From the NCBI RefSeq assembly GCF_022811725.1, contig NZ_CP094527.1, positions 4,836,001 through 4,900,000 of the forward strand: a stretch of DNA of 64,000 nucleotides, in the 5' to 3' direction. A model generated the notes under the pieces. The model searched no databases. It saw only the letters and a program-made list of their open reading frames with translations, and was not told where the DNA came from. Within the stretch, counting starts at the first letter, position 1. The number at the start of each line of letters is the position of its first letter. The DNA comes from Mucilaginibacter sp. SMC90. GTDB taxonomy: Bacteria > Bacteroidota > Bacteroidia > Sphingobacteriales > Sphingobacteriaceae. The translations under genes and the position numbers were made by a program. Of this stretch, positions 1 to 9,289 are shown in pieces.

Positions 1-63
1 AAAAAGCAATAACAGCTATACTATTAAGCAACGGCATAGCTGCCTGTAAAAGCTAAACAGCAC

Positions 64-98
64 AAAAAAAGCCTCCCGGCAACTATACCGGAAGGCTT
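64..98 (-). terminator. Rho-independent terminator after the DUF1080 gene
   Basis: The arms AAGCCT-c-CCGG (69-79) and CCGG-a-AGGCTT (88-98) pair around an 8-base loop. Read on the minus strand the hairpin is followed by a run of T (plus-strand A at 64-70). It lies 27 bases beyond the stop of the DUF1080 gene and closes the minus-strand operon that begins near 4446. Confidence 0.85.
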
Positions 99-124
99 AT
101 CATATTTTCAAAATACTGCTTTGT

Positions 125-895
125 TTACAGCTCTCTCACCCAAATATTGCGGAAGCTAAGCGGCTCGCTTTTATCGCCGTGAGCTTGCAATTTAATTGGC
201 GAAGGGCCATGTTTTTTACCTTCGTACGATGGCTTACCAATGTATTGTGTAGGGCCAAGCAACTCAAAGTTGTTTTCAACCAATACGCCATTGAAAAACA
301 CAGTAGCTTTTGCTGGCGACTTTAACGAACCATCTTCGTTAAATACCGGTGCAGTCCAAATCACGTCATAAACATTCCACTCACCTGGTTTACGACCCGG
401 GTTTGCCAATGGGATAGCTTGTTTGTATAAGCTGCCTGCCATACCGTTAACATAAGTTTTGTTTTCATGTGAATCAAGCACTTGCAACTCATAACCATCA
501 TCACCTTTGCCTATCGAAGCCAAAAATACGCCGCTGTTACCGCGGGCCTGCCCGCTGCCGGTAATGCTTGCAGGCACTTTCCACTCAATATGCAGTTGGT
601 AATTGGTAAAGGTGCGTTTGGTTTCGATATTACCTGTAGATTTATTTACAGTAAGTACATCGCCCTTAACAAGCCACTGTGCAGGGGTTTTGTCCTGTAC
701 AGAAACCCATTCATCAAGCCCTTTTCCGTTAAATAAAACAATAGCATCAGATGGGGCATCGCCTAAGCTTTTGCCGGGGGTAACCACTTTCGGGATTGGT
801 TCCCAAACCTCAGTGTCTTCTGGTTTCGCATTTTGTGCGTTTGCCATAAAGCAGCTACCTGCTAAAAGGGCGGTTAATATTAAAGGATATTTCAT
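125..895 (-). CDS. DUF1080 / 3-keto-disaccharide hydrolase-like secreted protein
   Basis: 256 residues with a signal peptide (about residues 1-20, ending MANA before Gln21). The mature part is one jelly-roll (concanavalin-like) domain with the family landmarks LFNGKGLDEW (54-63), GNSGVFL (119-125) and YELQVLDS (135-142). DUF1080 (PF06439) proteins include enzymes that hydrolyse 3-keto-glycosides made by flavin or Gfo-type dehydrogenases, so this is the likely bond-breaking enzyme of the cluster, acting in the periplasm. It is the last gene of an operon (gap of 21 bases to the isomerase gene upstream) and is followed by a terminator. The substrate cannot be read from sequence. Confidence 0.85.
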   Translation of the reverse strand: MKYPLILTALLAGSCFMANAQNAKPEDTEVWEPIPKVVTPGKSLGDAPSDAIVLFNGKGLDEWVSVQDKTPAQWLVKGDVLTVNKSTGNIETKRTFTNYQLHIEWKVPASITGSGQARGNSGVFLASIGKGDDGYELQVLDSHENKTYVNGMAGSLYKQAIPLANPGRKPGEWNVYDVIWTAPVFNEDGSLKSPAKATVFFNGVLVENNFELLGPTQYIGKPSYEGKKHGPSPIKLQAHGDKSEPLSFRNIWVREL

Positions 896-916
896 CTCTG
901 TTAGGTTTTGATTGGT

Positions 917-1792
917 TTAAACGTGAAGCGTATTTTTCAGATATGAAGCACTTTTAGTGATGCTTACATATGGATCGATATTGGTATAGTTTTCCTGCTC
1001 AACAATAAAGTGCTTAATGCCCGCAAGTTTAGCTTTACCTAATATAGTTTTGAAGTCGATATTACCGTTACCTATTTCAGTATTCAGTTCGGCATTGGTT
1101 TTATCCCTGTCTTTAACATGCACAAAGGCGAAACGGCCCGGATGTTTTTCAAAAATCTCAACCGGATTTTTACCGGCACGCACTACCCAGTAAATGTCCA
1201 TTTCCATGGCCACCAATTTAGGGTCGGTGTTGTTTAATACCACATCATAAAATGTAGTATCGCCAACAGGGGCCCATTCAAAGTTGTGGTTATGATAACC
1301 CAGTTTTAAGCCAGATTTTTTAAGGATCTCAGCAATTTTATTCATCTTCTCGGCAACGCCCTTGCAGTCATCAACCGTTTTAATGAAGTTGTGGTTTAAA
1401 GCAGGAATAATGATATGTGATTGACCAATAGTATTGGCAACTTCAATATAAGCGTTCAGATCGTCGGTTTTGCCCGATCCTAAATACTCGTCCAAACCGT
1501 AGTGACCGCTTGGTGTTGTTAACCCGTTATCTTTTAACAGCTGGCCAAATTCCTTTCCTTTTAATCCCCAATAACCTGTTTCCCTGTTAAAGCCAAAGGT
1601 TTCAACTTCGTTATAACCGGCTTTTGCAACCTGTGCAATAACGCCTTTTACATCTTTGGGTAATTGATCGCGCAGGCTATACAATTGCAGGCCCACTTTA
1701 TTTGAAGCTTTCGCCGATACCAACTTAGGTGCTATCAATGCACCTGCTGCCATTAATCCGGCTTGTGCTAAAAATGTTCTTCTGGTTGTCAT
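917..1792 (-). CDS. Sugar phosphate isomerase/epimerase-like TIM barrel, Tat-exported
   Basis: 291 residues. The N-terminus has a twin-arginine signal (TTRRTFLAQAG, residues 2-12, then a hydrophobic stretch to about 27). The body is an AP-endonuclease-2/xylose-isomerase-like barrel, with GLQLYSLRD near residue 34, GYHNHNFEW mid-protein, MEMDIYW and FVHVKDRD near the C-terminus. These are the usual metal-binding His/Glu/Asp positions. A Tat signal suggests the folded, metal-loaded enzyme works in the periplasm on an oxidised sugar released by the neighbouring DUF1080 protein. That role is inference; the fold assignment is secure. It is co-transcribed with 1843-2736 (50-base gap). Confidence 0.85.
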   Translation of the reverse strand: MTTRRTFLAQAGLMAAGALIAPKLVSAKASNKVGLQLYSLRDQLPKDVKGVIAQVAKAGYNEVETFGFNRETGYWGLKGKEFGQLLKDNGLTTPSGHYGLDEYLGSGKTDDLNAYIEVANTIGQSHIIIPALNHNFIKTVDDCKGVAEKMNKIAEILKKSGLKLGYHNHNFEWAPVGDTTFYDVVLNNTDPKLVAMEMDIYWVVRAGKNPVEIFEKHPGRFAFVHVKDRDKTNAELNTEIGNGNIDFKTILGKAKLAGIKHFIVEQENYTNIDPYVSITKSASYLKNTLHV

Positions 1793-1842
1793 GTATTTGT
1801 TTTTTTAGTTTAGCTTTTTAGAGTGATAAGGTGATGTAAGGT

Positions 1843-2736
1843 TTAAACATCACAAATATGCACCGCTTTTTTAAGTGAAGCTATTTTGTCTTTTTGCTTT
1901 GGAATAAACTCCTGGGCTACAAAACCCTTATGCCCAACTTCAACAATGGCACGCATAATAGCCGGGTAGTATAGCTCCTGCGTTTCATCAATTTCGTTAC
2001 GGCCAGGAACACCGCCCGTGTGATAATGAGCAATGTACTGGTGATTAGCACGGATGTTACGGATCACATCACCCTCGTCAATCTGCATGTGATAAATATC
2101 ATAAAGCAGTTTAAAGTTTTCAGAACCAAGCCTGCGGCAAAGTTCGGCACCCCACTCTACCCTGTCGCACTGGTAATCTTTATGGTCAATTTTGCTGTTC
2201 AGCAATTCCATAACCAATACAACATTATGTTTTTCGGCAAGGGCAACCATAGGTTTAAGCCCCTCAACGCAATTGTTCCAGCCTTCCTCATCAGTTTTAC
2301 CACGACGGCTGCCGCTAAAACAGATCAGGTTTTTATAACCGGCTTCGGCAACCAGTGGAATCATTTTGGTATAATTTTCATGCAGTTTGGCATGAAATTG
2401 TTTATCGCCAAAACCATCGGTAAGGTTAATCTCGGCACCATTGCACATGGATGAGAACAGGCCGTATTTTTTAAGTGTAGGCCAATCTGAAGGGCCAACA
2501 AGGTCGATACCTTTTATGCCGATATCTTTTGCGGCAGCGCAAAGCTGATCTACCGTAAAATCGCCGTAGCACCAGCGGCATACAGCATGGTTAATATTGC
2601 CTTTGAGTTTATCATCAGCCTGCATATTTTTCTCAGTTTCGGTGGTAAATGAAGATAATACGCCCGACGCTCCTATAGCGGCCGTGCCTGCGATCATGCT
2701 TTTAATAGCCGAGCGCCTGTTTTGATTTGATGCCAT
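1843..2736 (-). CDS. Hydroxypyruvate isomerase-like TIM barrel, Tat signal
   Basis: 297 residues with a twin-arginine start (NRRSAIKSMIAG, residues 6-17) and a hydrophobic segment. The barrel carries a Hyi-like set of motifs: LVMELLNSKIDH, LLYDIYHMQIDEGD, and HYHTGGVPGRNEID, which resembles the HxAxxPGRxE signature of hydroxypyruvate isomerases. In secondary-metabolite and keto-sugar clusters such proteins isomerise 2- or 3-keto sugars rather than hydroxypyruvate itself, so the name is by family only. It sits between an MFS permease gene (27-base gap) and another isomerase gene in one operon. Confidence 0.82.
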   Translation of the reverse strand: MASNQNRRSAIKSMIAGTAAIGASGVLSSFTTETEKNMQADDKLKGNINHAVCRWCYGDFTVDQLCAAAKDIGIKGIDLVGPSDWPTLKKYGLFSSMCNGAEINLTDGFGDKQFHAKLHENYTKMIPLVAEAGYKNLICFSGSRRGKTDEEGWNNCVEGLKPMVALAEKHNVVLVMELLNSKIDHKDYQCDRVEWGAELCRRLGSENFKLLYDIYHMQIDEGDVIRNIRANHQYIAHYHTGGVPGRNEIDETQELYYPAIMRAIVEVGHKGFVAQEFIPKQKDKIASLKKAVHICDV

Positions 2737-2763
2737 TGGTTATATTTGGGTTTGTGCAGATAA

Positions 2764-3987
2764 TTATACAGTCTTTTCCCTTTTTTCTTTAAACGTCAGG
2801 AAGAACAACAGGAATACAGCCGCCGCAATTGAAGCAGGTATCAGCCAAATCATTTTCCAATCGTGACCTGCCGGGCCGTTATAGCTATCAGATATTTTAC
2901 CGGCTACGTAAAAGCCAATCAGCATACCAACACCATAAGTAGCAAGGGTGATCATACCCTGTGCCGCGCTTTTGTATTGTACACCAGCTTTCGAATCGGT
3001 ATAGATTTGACCAGATACAAAGAAAAAGTCATAACAAACGCCGTGAAGCGCCAAACCAATGATAAGCATAAAGCTCAGATCACCCGCGTTACCGTAAGCG
3101 AACAAAACGTAACGTAAAGCCCAGGCCAGCATACCAACAAGTATTGTCCACTTAAAGCCTGCCTTTTTAAAGAAAATAGGCAAACAAAGCAGGAACAATA
3201 ATTCTGATACCTGCCCGATGGTCATTTTACCGGTTGGGTCGTCAATTTTTATGGCAGTAAGAAAACTATTGGCATTCTGGTAATAAAATGCCAAAGGAAT
3301 ACAGATCAATATTGAAGCCACAAAGAAGATTGCGAAGTTTGGATCCTTAAGCAATTTTAACGCATCTAAACCAAGTACCTGGCTAATGCTTACCTTTTCA
3401 CCTTTAGCAACTTTTGGTGGCGTTGCAGGCAGAGTAAAGCTGAACAATCCCAAAACCGCTGATGCTATACCGGCCATCAGGAAGGTATTTTTCAACATAC
3501 CTCTGCTTATTCCACCAGGTGAATCCCAGTGAAAAATGAAACTGATAAGCAAACCGGCCACGATCCAACCAGCTGTACCAAAAACCCGTATAGATGAAAA
3601 CTCCTTTTCAGGATCTTTCATTTGGTTAAAGGAAACCGAGTTTACCAATGCCAGCGTTGGCATATAAAGCACCATATAACCTAACACATAAGGATAAAAT
3701 ACAGAAACATCGGCAGCCGAGTACATTTGATACATCAACGCAGCGCCTACGAGGTGCAATACACCTAATATTTTTTCGGCATTAAAATATTTATCGGCAA
3801 TCAGGCCAATAATGAAAGGAGCGATAATAGCGCCCCATGATTGTGTAGAAAACACTTGGCCAGATTGTGCGCCTGTAGCATGCAGTGTATGCTCTAAAAA
3901 AGTACCTAAAGTTACGAACCATGCGCCCCAGATAAAGAATTCCAGGAACATCATGAACGATAGTTTTGATCTTATCCCTATGGTCAT
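2764..3987 (-). CDS. MFS permease, nucleoside:H+ symporter (NupG-like) family
   Basis: 407 residues, about 12 hydrophobic segments and no signal peptide, ending in a basic tail (FKEKREKTV). The opening (KLSFMMFLEFFIWGAWFVTLG) and LIADKYFNAEKILG in the first cytoplasmic loop are typical of the nucleoside:H+ symporter family PF03825. In Bacteroidota, members of this family are often embedded in sugar-isomerase/oxidoreductase operons and probably import sugars or sugar derivatives rather than nucleosides. Genes on either side are 15 and 27 bases away, so it is inside an operon with the cytochrome c and the isomerases. Substrate is inferred from context. Confidence 0.85.
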   Translation of the reverse strand: MTIGIRSKLSFMMFLEFFIWGAWFVTLGTFLEHTLHATGAQSGQVFSTQSWGAIIAPFIIGLIADKYFNAEKILGVLHLVGAALMYQMYSAADVSVFYPYVLGYMVLYMPTLALVNSVSFNQMKDPEKEFSSIRVFGTAGWIVAGLLISFIFHWDSPGGISRGMLKNTFLMAGIASAVLGLFSFTLPATPPKVAKGEKVSISQVLGLDALKLLKDPNFAIFFVASILICIPLAFYYQNANSFLTAIKIDDPTGKMTIGQVSELLFLLCLPIFFKKAGFKWTILVGMLAWALRYVLFAYGNAGDLSFMLIIGLALHGVCYDFFFVSGQIYTDSKAGVQYKSAAQGMITLATYGVGMLIGFYVAGKISDSYNGPAGHDWKMIWLIPASIAAAVFLLFFLTFKEKREKTV

Positions 3988-4002
3988 GAAAATTTTATTT
4001 GA

Positions 4003-4446
4003 TTATTTTTTTAATGATAAAATGTATTTTACAATTTCTTTGGCATCGCTTTCAGGCAATGAAGGGTGCGGGGTCATGGCAATATTACCCCAGTTACCGC
4101 TGCCACCGCTGATGATCTTTTTAGCAAGCATTTCGATGTTGGCATCTGAAGCATCATATTTTTTAGCTACCTCTTCAAATGCAGGACCGATAACTTTGGT
4201 ATCAACTTTGTGACACGTGCTGCAATCTAATGTTGCCATTAATTTTTCGCCTGTTGATGAACCTGCAGAACCACCTGCCGATTCGGTACCTGTTTTTGCT
4301 ACAACTGTATCAGCATTAGCATCGGCAGCTTTTGCGCTTTGGTTTACTCCGTTGGTGCTATCACTGCCACCAGTGTTTTTTGATGAATTTCCGCCGCAAG
4401 CAGCAAACGACGCACTGATACAAAGAATAACGAATACTTTTTTCAT
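4003..4446 (-). CDS. Monohaem cytochrome c lipoprotein
   Basis: 147 residues from the ATG at 4446. The open frame extends upstream to 4524, but only the 4446 start gives a proper lipoprotein signal (KKVFVILCISASFAAC, lipobox Cys17). A low-complexity Gly/Ser/Ala/Thr linker (18-68) leads to a class I cytochrome c domain with the haem site CSTCH (75-79) and a likely axial Met in IAMTPHP (124). It should be membrane-anchored, facing the periplasm, and is a plausible electron acceptor for the GMC dehydrogenases of the cluster. It is the first gene of the operon running down to 125. Confidence 0.88.
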   Translation of the reverse strand: MKKVFVILCISASFAACGGNSSKNTGGSDSTNGVNQSAKAADANADTVVAKTGTESAGGSAGSSTGEKLMATLDCSTCHKVDTKVIGPAFEEVAKKYDASDANIEMLAKKIISGGSGNWGNIAMTPHPSLPESDAKEIVKYILSLKK

Positions 4447-4588
4447 AAAAGTTGAATTGTGGTTTTTGATGATAACCTTGCCGAAAATCTGCTCCTTAGC
4501 AAAGCTCCTGCTGTTTTTCATCACGTAATTTTAATTGGGTTGGTTAATCAGGCGAAAATTACAACTTTTTATCATAAATAAAACCCCA

Positions 4589-5896
4589 TTAAACCGATAT
4601 AGCGCCTAATGAAGTAGTTTTTTTACGTGAGCGCATGTAAATTACCAGGCCTACAAATGCAATGATTAATACAACCGGAATTATCAGGGTAGTATTTAGC
4701 ACTTCCGGGCCCGCAGCCGATCGTGCAGCGTCAAACGCCTTTGCCATCTCCGAGCCTGCCGGGGCCGAGCGGTAAGTATCTAAATTTGCTCCTGCCGGTA
4801 ATTTTGAAACCATGATATTATCATAAAAGCCCCCCATGAACATCATATAAACAGATACGCCAAACATACCGGCTCCGCCCATCAGGTTTAAACCCACAGC
4901 ACCTGTACGGGGCAGGTTTTCGGCCACAAAACCAATCATGCATGGCCAAAAGAAAGCTACGCCCAGGCCAAATACTACAGCCGCAAAATAAATGGCGTCG
5001 CCATGAAGGTGTACCATCAGGTAAATACCCAATGCTGATAAAATAGCCGAGATCAGTAATACCCCCTGCGGTGCCAAACGGTGTACAATTGGGCTTGCAA
5101 ATGCGCGGCCCAATACCTGTACCGAAGCAACGAAGGTTAAAATGAGTATGGCATTATCTGTAACTGTTTTGAATAAAACGTCTGTCCATTGGTTGGTAAA
5201 CAATTCGGTAATGGCAGTGCCAAACATGCAAATGATCATGAACAGGAACAACGGATTGACCAATGCCATATACATATCCTCGGTACTTACACCGGCCGAT
5301 ACGCGTTCGGTAACAGGGAAATCTAATTTTGAGAACAGATAACCGTAAGCGATAGTCGGGATCAGCATCAAGGCAATTTCTACCTGCGAGATCCAGTAGG
5401 GTTTTGGCGATACGCCATGAGCCAAAGCAGTATCCAGCCCGAATACTATTAAGGTACCTATTACGATACCTGCCGGGAACCAGAGGTGAAAGTGGTTAAG
5501 CTTTGTTGTTTTATTATCGGTATATAGTGAAGCCACAAGCGGGTTACAGGAAGCCTCGACAGTGCCATTAGCTATACCGATCATTAAGGTAGAGAGGAAC
5601 AGCGTCCAGTAGCCATTGGCAAAAATGGTAAGCAGGATCCCCACCAGGTGAAATACAAAAGCTGATACCAGCAGTTTTTTCATCCCGATGATATCTACAA
5701 TAAAGCCCCCTATAATGATGGCCAGTGGAAACCCCCAAAACGCGGTTGCCGCTATGGTACCTAATTGAGAAGCATTAAGGTGAAATCTTACACCCTGATC
5801 GTTCAGGATGCCGGCACGGATACCGAATGACAATGAAGTTACCAGCAATGACAGGCAGCTTGCCCTGAATAGCTGTGCACGGTTAATAGTTTGCAT
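4589..5896 (-). CDS. MFS sugar transporter
   Basis: 435 residues with 12 predicted membrane segments. Typical MFS features are the loop-2 region IVDIIGMKKLL, and NHFHLWFPAGIVIG in helix 5. The long loop between helices 11 and 12 (about residues 365-395) is unusual in being rich in Ala/Gly/Ser. It belongs to the broad sugar-porter part of the MFS; I cannot name the substrate. It lies alone between a 444-base gap and the cytochrome gene, 142 bases upstream of the 4446 start, so it may have its own promoter. It is the second importer of the keto-sugar cluster. Confidence 0.82.
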   Translation of the reverse strand: MQTINRAQLFRASCLSLLVTSLSFGIRAGILNDQGVRFHLNASQLGTIAATAFWGFPLAIIIGGFIVDIIGMKKLLVSAFVFHLVGILLTIFANGYWTLFLSTLMIGIANGTVEASCNPLVASLYTDNKTTKLNHFHLWFPAGIVIGTLIVFGLDTALAHGVSPKPYWISQVEIALMLIPTIAYGYLFSKLDFPVTERVSAGVSTEDMYMALVNPLFLFMIICMFGTAITELFTNQWTDVLFKTVTDNAILILTFVASVQVLGRAFASPIVHRLAPQGVLLISAILSALGIYLMVHLHGDAIYFAAVVFGLGVAFFWPCMIGFVAENLPRTGAVGLNLMGGAGMFGVSVYMMFMGGFYDNIMVSKLPAGANLDTYRSAPAGSEMAKAFDAARSAAGPEVLNTTLIIPVVLIIAFVGLVIYMRSRKKTTSLGAISV

Positions 5897-6340
5897 TTTA
5901 AATTATTTAGGTTATGATAATAATTGGTTAATTGGCTGTATCAAAATGCATTTCGCTGACGGTTTATTTCAGCGTTTTTCCTGCTTTGTGAATCCCATCT
6001 TCACGAGGCCGGGTAATAAATTAAATAACGAATACCACTTGCAATCATTTGTAATGAGTGCTTAATATGGTTTGGCGATTGTATCGCCTGTCGCGTTACA
6101 AACGCGAAGCAACGTTACGCACTCGTTAAAAACGAGCGCGAGATGAAAAATTTTGTCATGCTGAGAAACGAAGCATCTTCTTCGCTCTGTATAGCCGCTC
6201 TGCTTCTTGAAGAAGATCCTTCGCTATCGCTCAGGATGACAAAATTTAAGAGTCATGCCGAACTTGTTTCGGCATAACTTTTTTTTAATGCTAAATCATT
6301 CAATAAATCCGAAATCGAAAATCTCAATTCCGAAATCAAA
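5897..6340. other. Intergenic region with REP-like palindrome, no gene
   Basis: No convincing coding frame in 444 bases. It holds short words shared with other gaps (GCGATTGTATCGC and CGAAGCAACG near 6075-6115), the long palindrome at 6147-6246, and an AATCCGAAATC-type word repeat at 6305-6340 that recurs near 28560 and 31430. Confidence 0.6.
6147..6246. repeat. REP-like long imperfect palindrome
   Basis: The left arm AAATTTTGTCATGCTGAG (from about 6148) and the right arm CTCAGGATGACAAAATTT (to 6246) pair over about 18 bases with few mismatches. Between them are secondary pairs (AGCATCTTCTT with AAGAAGATCCTT) and the motif CTGTATAGC also found in the element at 57731. Elements of this kind are common between genes in Bacteroidota. 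Confidence 0.7.
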
Positions 6341-7393
6341 CTATATTCCTAACGTTTTCCTGTTGAAAGCATCATCAGAACCTGATGCTGCGAAATCATC
6401 AAAAGCACGTTCAGTTACACGAATAATATGATCTTTGATGAATTGGGCGCCTTCTCTTGCACCGTCTTCCGGATGTTTAAGCGCGCATTCCCATTCAAGC
6501 ACGGCCCATCCTTTAAAATCATATTGTGTTAATTTGCTGAAAATCGATTTAAAATCAACCTGTCCGTCGCCCAGCGAACGGAAACGACCGGCACGGTCAA
6601 CCCAGTTCTGGTAGCCACCGTAAACACCCTGGCGTCCGGTTGGGTTAAACTCCGCATCTTTAACATGAAACATCTTAATACGCTCATGATACAGGTCAAT
6701 ATACTCCAGGTAATCAAGACACTGCAATACAAAGTGCGATGGATCATACAGTAAGTTAGCACGTTTATGGCCTTTTACATGATCAAGGAACATTTCGTAG
6801 GTGATACCGTCATGCAGGTCTTCGCCCGGATGTATCTCATAGCAAAGGTCGATTCCGTTTTCTTCGTAAACATCCAAAATCGGTGTCCAACGTTTAGCTA
6901 ATTCTTCGAAAGCGGTTTCAACAATACCAGCAGGACGTTGAGGCCATGGGTATACCATAGGCCAAAGCAGCGCACCGCTAAAAGTAACCGACGCATTCAA
7001 ACCTAAATTTTTTGAGGCTTGTGCAGCATATTTTAATTGCTGAACGGCCCATTTCTGCCTTTCGGCCGGATTGCCACGTAAATGTTCGGGCGCGAAACCA
7101 TCAAACAAAGTATCATAAACCGGGTTTACAGCCACCAGCTGACCTTGCAGGTGAGTTGAAAGTTCTGTAATTTCTAATCCGGCGGCATTAACAATTCCTT
7201 TAATTTCGTCAGCGTAAGTTTTGCTTTCGGCGGCTTTTTGCAGATCGATAAAGCGTGCATCAAGCGTTGGCAATTGCACACCTTTGTAACCCAAACCTGC
7301 TGCCCACTGGCAAATTGATTCAAGGCTGTTAAATGGTGCCGTATCTCCTATAAACTGTGCTATAAATATGGCAGGTCCTTTTATAGTGGTCAT
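6341..7393 (-). CDS. Sugar phosphate isomerase/epimerase (TIM barrel, cytoplasmic)
   Basis: 350 residues, no signal peptide, start ATG at 7393. It is a xylose-isomerase-like TIM barrel with the metal-ligand motifs CYEIHPGEDLHDG, LLYDPSHFVLQ, MFHVKDAEF and AVLEWECALKHPEDG. Unlike the two Tat-exported barrels downstream it should act in the cytoplasm, probably on the imported keto-sugar. It is translationally close (27-base gap) to the Gfo/Idh/MocA gene upstream, and this isomerase-plus-Gfo pair is a recurrent two-gene unit in Bacteroidota carbohydrate loci. The exact reaction is not known. Confidence 0.85.
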   Translation of the reverse strand: MTTIKGPAIFIAQFIGDTAPFNSLESICQWAAGLGYKGVQLPTLDARFIDLQKAAESKTYADEIKGIVNAAGLEITELSTHLQGQLVAVNPVYDTLFDGFAPEHLRGNPAERQKWAVQQLKYAAQASKNLGLNASVTFSGALLWPMVYPWPQRPAGIVETAFEELAKRWTPILDVYEENGIDLCYEIHPGEDLHDGITYEMFLDHVKGHKRANLLYDPSHFVLQCLDYLEYIDLYHERIKMFHVKDAEFNPTGRQGVYGGYQNWVDRAGRFRSLGDGQVDFKSIFSKLTQYDFKGWAVLEWECALKHPEDGAREGAQFIKDHIIRVTERAFDDFAASGSDDAFNRKTLGI

Positions 7394-7420
7394 GTTTTTT
7401 TGATTTAAATAGATGATGAA

Positions 7421-8572
7421 TTAAATAGTGAAATCAGTCCATTTGGTATCCGATTTACCTGATGCTATCACATTTTCGATAAAGGCCATTCCGCGAACAC
7501 CCTCTTCGATACCAGGGAAATCCAGTTCTTCAGGAGTAGCCTCTTTACCTTCCAAACCGGCTTTTACTGTTAAAGCAAAGTTACGGTACAGGTTGGCAAA
7601 CGCTTCCAAATACCCTTCCGGGTGACCGGCAGGTGTACGGGTGTTATGCTGCGCAAATGAGCTGGTATACCCACCGCCTGTACGCCAGGTTTCGGCAGGT
7701 TTATCGGTATACATTACAGTTAGTGAGTTGGCATCGCTCTGATGCCATTCTAAACCACCCTTTTCACCGTAAACCCTGATCTTTACATTATTTTCCTCAC
7801 CGGCAGCAATCTGGGTAGCTGTTAACACTCCGCTTGCACCATTGTTGAATTTCAATAGCGCAGCGCCATCATCATCAAGTTTGCGACCTTCAACTACGAT
7901 GTTGATATCAGCGCAAATTTTAGTAACCTCCAAACCGGTAACATATTCGGCCAGGTTAAAGGCGTGCGTGCCTATATCGCCCATAGCACCTGCAATACCG
8001 CTTTTACCCGGATCGGTGCGCCATGATGCTTGTTTGTTATCTTCTCCTTCTAAAAATGTGCTTAACCAGCCCTGCGGATACTCAACATAAACTTTTTTAA
8101 CAGTACCAATAGCGCCTGCTTTTATCAGTTGTTTTGCTTCCTTAACCATAGGGTAACCGGTGTAAGTATGTGTAAGGCAAAACAGTTTACCTGAGGCTTT
8201 CACCACTTTTTCCAGTTCTTTGGCTTCTTCAAGCGAAAAGGTCATCGGTTTATCAAGCACAACATGGAAACCGTTTTCCAATGCCATTTTGGTTGGGGCA
8301 AAATGTACATGGTTAGGGGTTACGATACTGATCACCTGAACACGTTCGTTCTCGGGCAGTTGCTTTTCCTTTTCAATCAGTTCCTGGTATGAGCTGTATG
8401 AGCGGCTTGCAGGTAAGCCAAGTAAAAGGCCGCTGGCTTGTGATTTTTCGGCATTGCTGCTAAAAGCGCCGCAAACCAATTCATACTCGCCATCAATACG
8501 GGCTGCTATTCGGTGTACAGCGCCAATGAAGGCACCTTGCCCGCCGCCAATCATTCCTAATCTTAATTTCAT
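7421..8572 (-). CDS. Gfo/Idh/MocA family NAD(P)-dependent oxidoreductase (cytoplasmic)
   Basis: 383 residues. N-terminal Rossmann fold with GMIGGGQGAF (6-15); IVTPNHVH and the family signature LDKPMTFSLEEA follow, with Lys in the conserved K-P catalytic position. The C-terminal half is the alpha/beta domain, with GAMGDIGTHAFNLAEYV supplying the conserved Asp and His. No export signal, so it contrasts with the Tat-exported paralogue at 9475-10902. It probably oxidises or reduces a sugar ring hydroxyl at the 3-position, coupled to the isomerase gene downstream. A terminator at 8632-8662 separates it from the upstream gene. Confidence 0.87.
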   Translation of the reverse strand: MKLRLGMIGGGQGAFIGAVHRIAARIDGEYELVCGAFSSNAEKSQASGLLLGLPASRSYSSYQELIEKEKQLPENERVQVISIVTPNHVHFAPTKMALENGFHVVLDKPMTFSLEEAKELEKVVKASGKLFCLTHTYTGYPMVKEAKQLIKAGAIGTVKKVYVEYPQGWLSTFLEGEDNKQASWRTDPGKSGIAGAMGDIGTHAFNLAEYVTGLEVTKICADINIVVEGRKLDDDGAALLKFNNGASGVLTATQIAAGEENNVKIRVYGEKGGLEWHQSDANSLTVMYTDKPAETWRTGGGYTSSFAQHNTRTPAGHPEGYLEAFANLYRNFALTVKAGLEGKEATPEELDFPGIEEGVRGMAFIENVIASGKSDTKWTDFTI

Positions 8573-8631
8573 TTGTTTTTGTTGGGGTTGATGTTTTTTG
8601 ACTAAAGGCTTCTCAATCGATTGTATACATC

Positions 8632-8662
8632 AAAAACAGCATTACATGATAATGCTGTTTTT
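8632..8662 (-). terminator. Bidirectional hairpin terminator
   Basis: Perfect 13-bp stem AAAAACAGCATTA (8632-8644) / TAATGCTGTTTTT (8650-8662) with the 5-base loop CATGA. Both sides carry A/T runs, so it can stop transcription either way. It sits downstream of the subunit-3 gene (8720-9286) and upstream of the Gfo-isomerase pair, splitting the cluster into separate units. Confidence 0.85.
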
Positions 8663-8719
8663 GATAATAATTTCATTGGACTTAAAGCCAAAGGTAAGAT
8701 CAATTGATATCGCAATTTT

Positions 8720-9286
8720 TTAGGTTGCCCAGGCTTTATCGCCTTTTTTGTATGTTACGTTACCATCGTACTTACCCGGAACGGCAATATAACGTAAGGC
8801 CTGTGTAGCACCTGGTTTTGAAGTGAAGAATCCCAGCAGGGTCAATTCTTTCAGCATTCTGAAATAATGGTTTGGATCTTCGGGCTTTTTGTTTTTGGTA
8901 TAGTCTTTTTGTTCTTTGTCAAGCTCGGTTAACAACTGGGTACGTTGCTCCGGAGTAGCCTCCAAAAACTTTTTACCGAATTTTTTGTCGCTTGCATCGT
9001 TCAGGTCTTTTAAACCTTTGGTAAATATCTTTTGATCATCAGCAGTATAGCAATCCTGAACCATAACAGTCATAAACTTGCCAACTTCGGCTGCTTTAGC
9101 ACCCGGAGATGATGTTGCAGGCAAAATGGTTTCGCCTATTTCATCCATCAGGGCCACATCATCCTGCGTAAAAAGATCGTTTACTTTTGGCGAAGATGGT
9201 TTACATCCGGAGATGAAGAACTCGGCGCCGATGATGGTACCGCCAAGGATCAAACCTACCCTGCCTATCGCTTCTCTTCTATTCAT
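8720..9286 (-). CDS. Gluconate 2-dehydrogenase subunit 3-like protein, Tat signal
   Basis: 188 residues. It starts NRREAIGRVG followed by a hydrophobic stretch and ISGC (lipobox-like Cys28), a twin-arginine, possibly lipoprotein, signal. The mature part matches the small (gamma) subunit family of periplasmic GMC flavin dehydrogenases (PF13618): LMDEIGETILPAT, a CYTADD segment and a tail YKKGDKAWAT. In known complexes this subunit carries the Tat signal that co-exports the signal-less flavin subunit. The GMC genes 10943-12622 and 12893-14608 lack signals, which fits. A Gfo gene separates it from the nearest GMC gene, so pairing is inferred. Confidence 0.85.
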   Translation of the reverse strand: MNRREAIGRVGLILGGTIIGAEFFISGCKPSSPKVNDLFTQDDVALMDEIGETILPATSSPGAKAAEVGKFMTVMVQDCYTADDQKIFTKGLKDLNDASDKKFGKKFLEATPEQRTQLLTELDKEQKDYTKNKKPEDPNHYFRMLKELTLLGFFTSKPGATQALRYIAVPGKYDGNVTYKKGDKAWAT

Positions 9287-9289
9287 AAA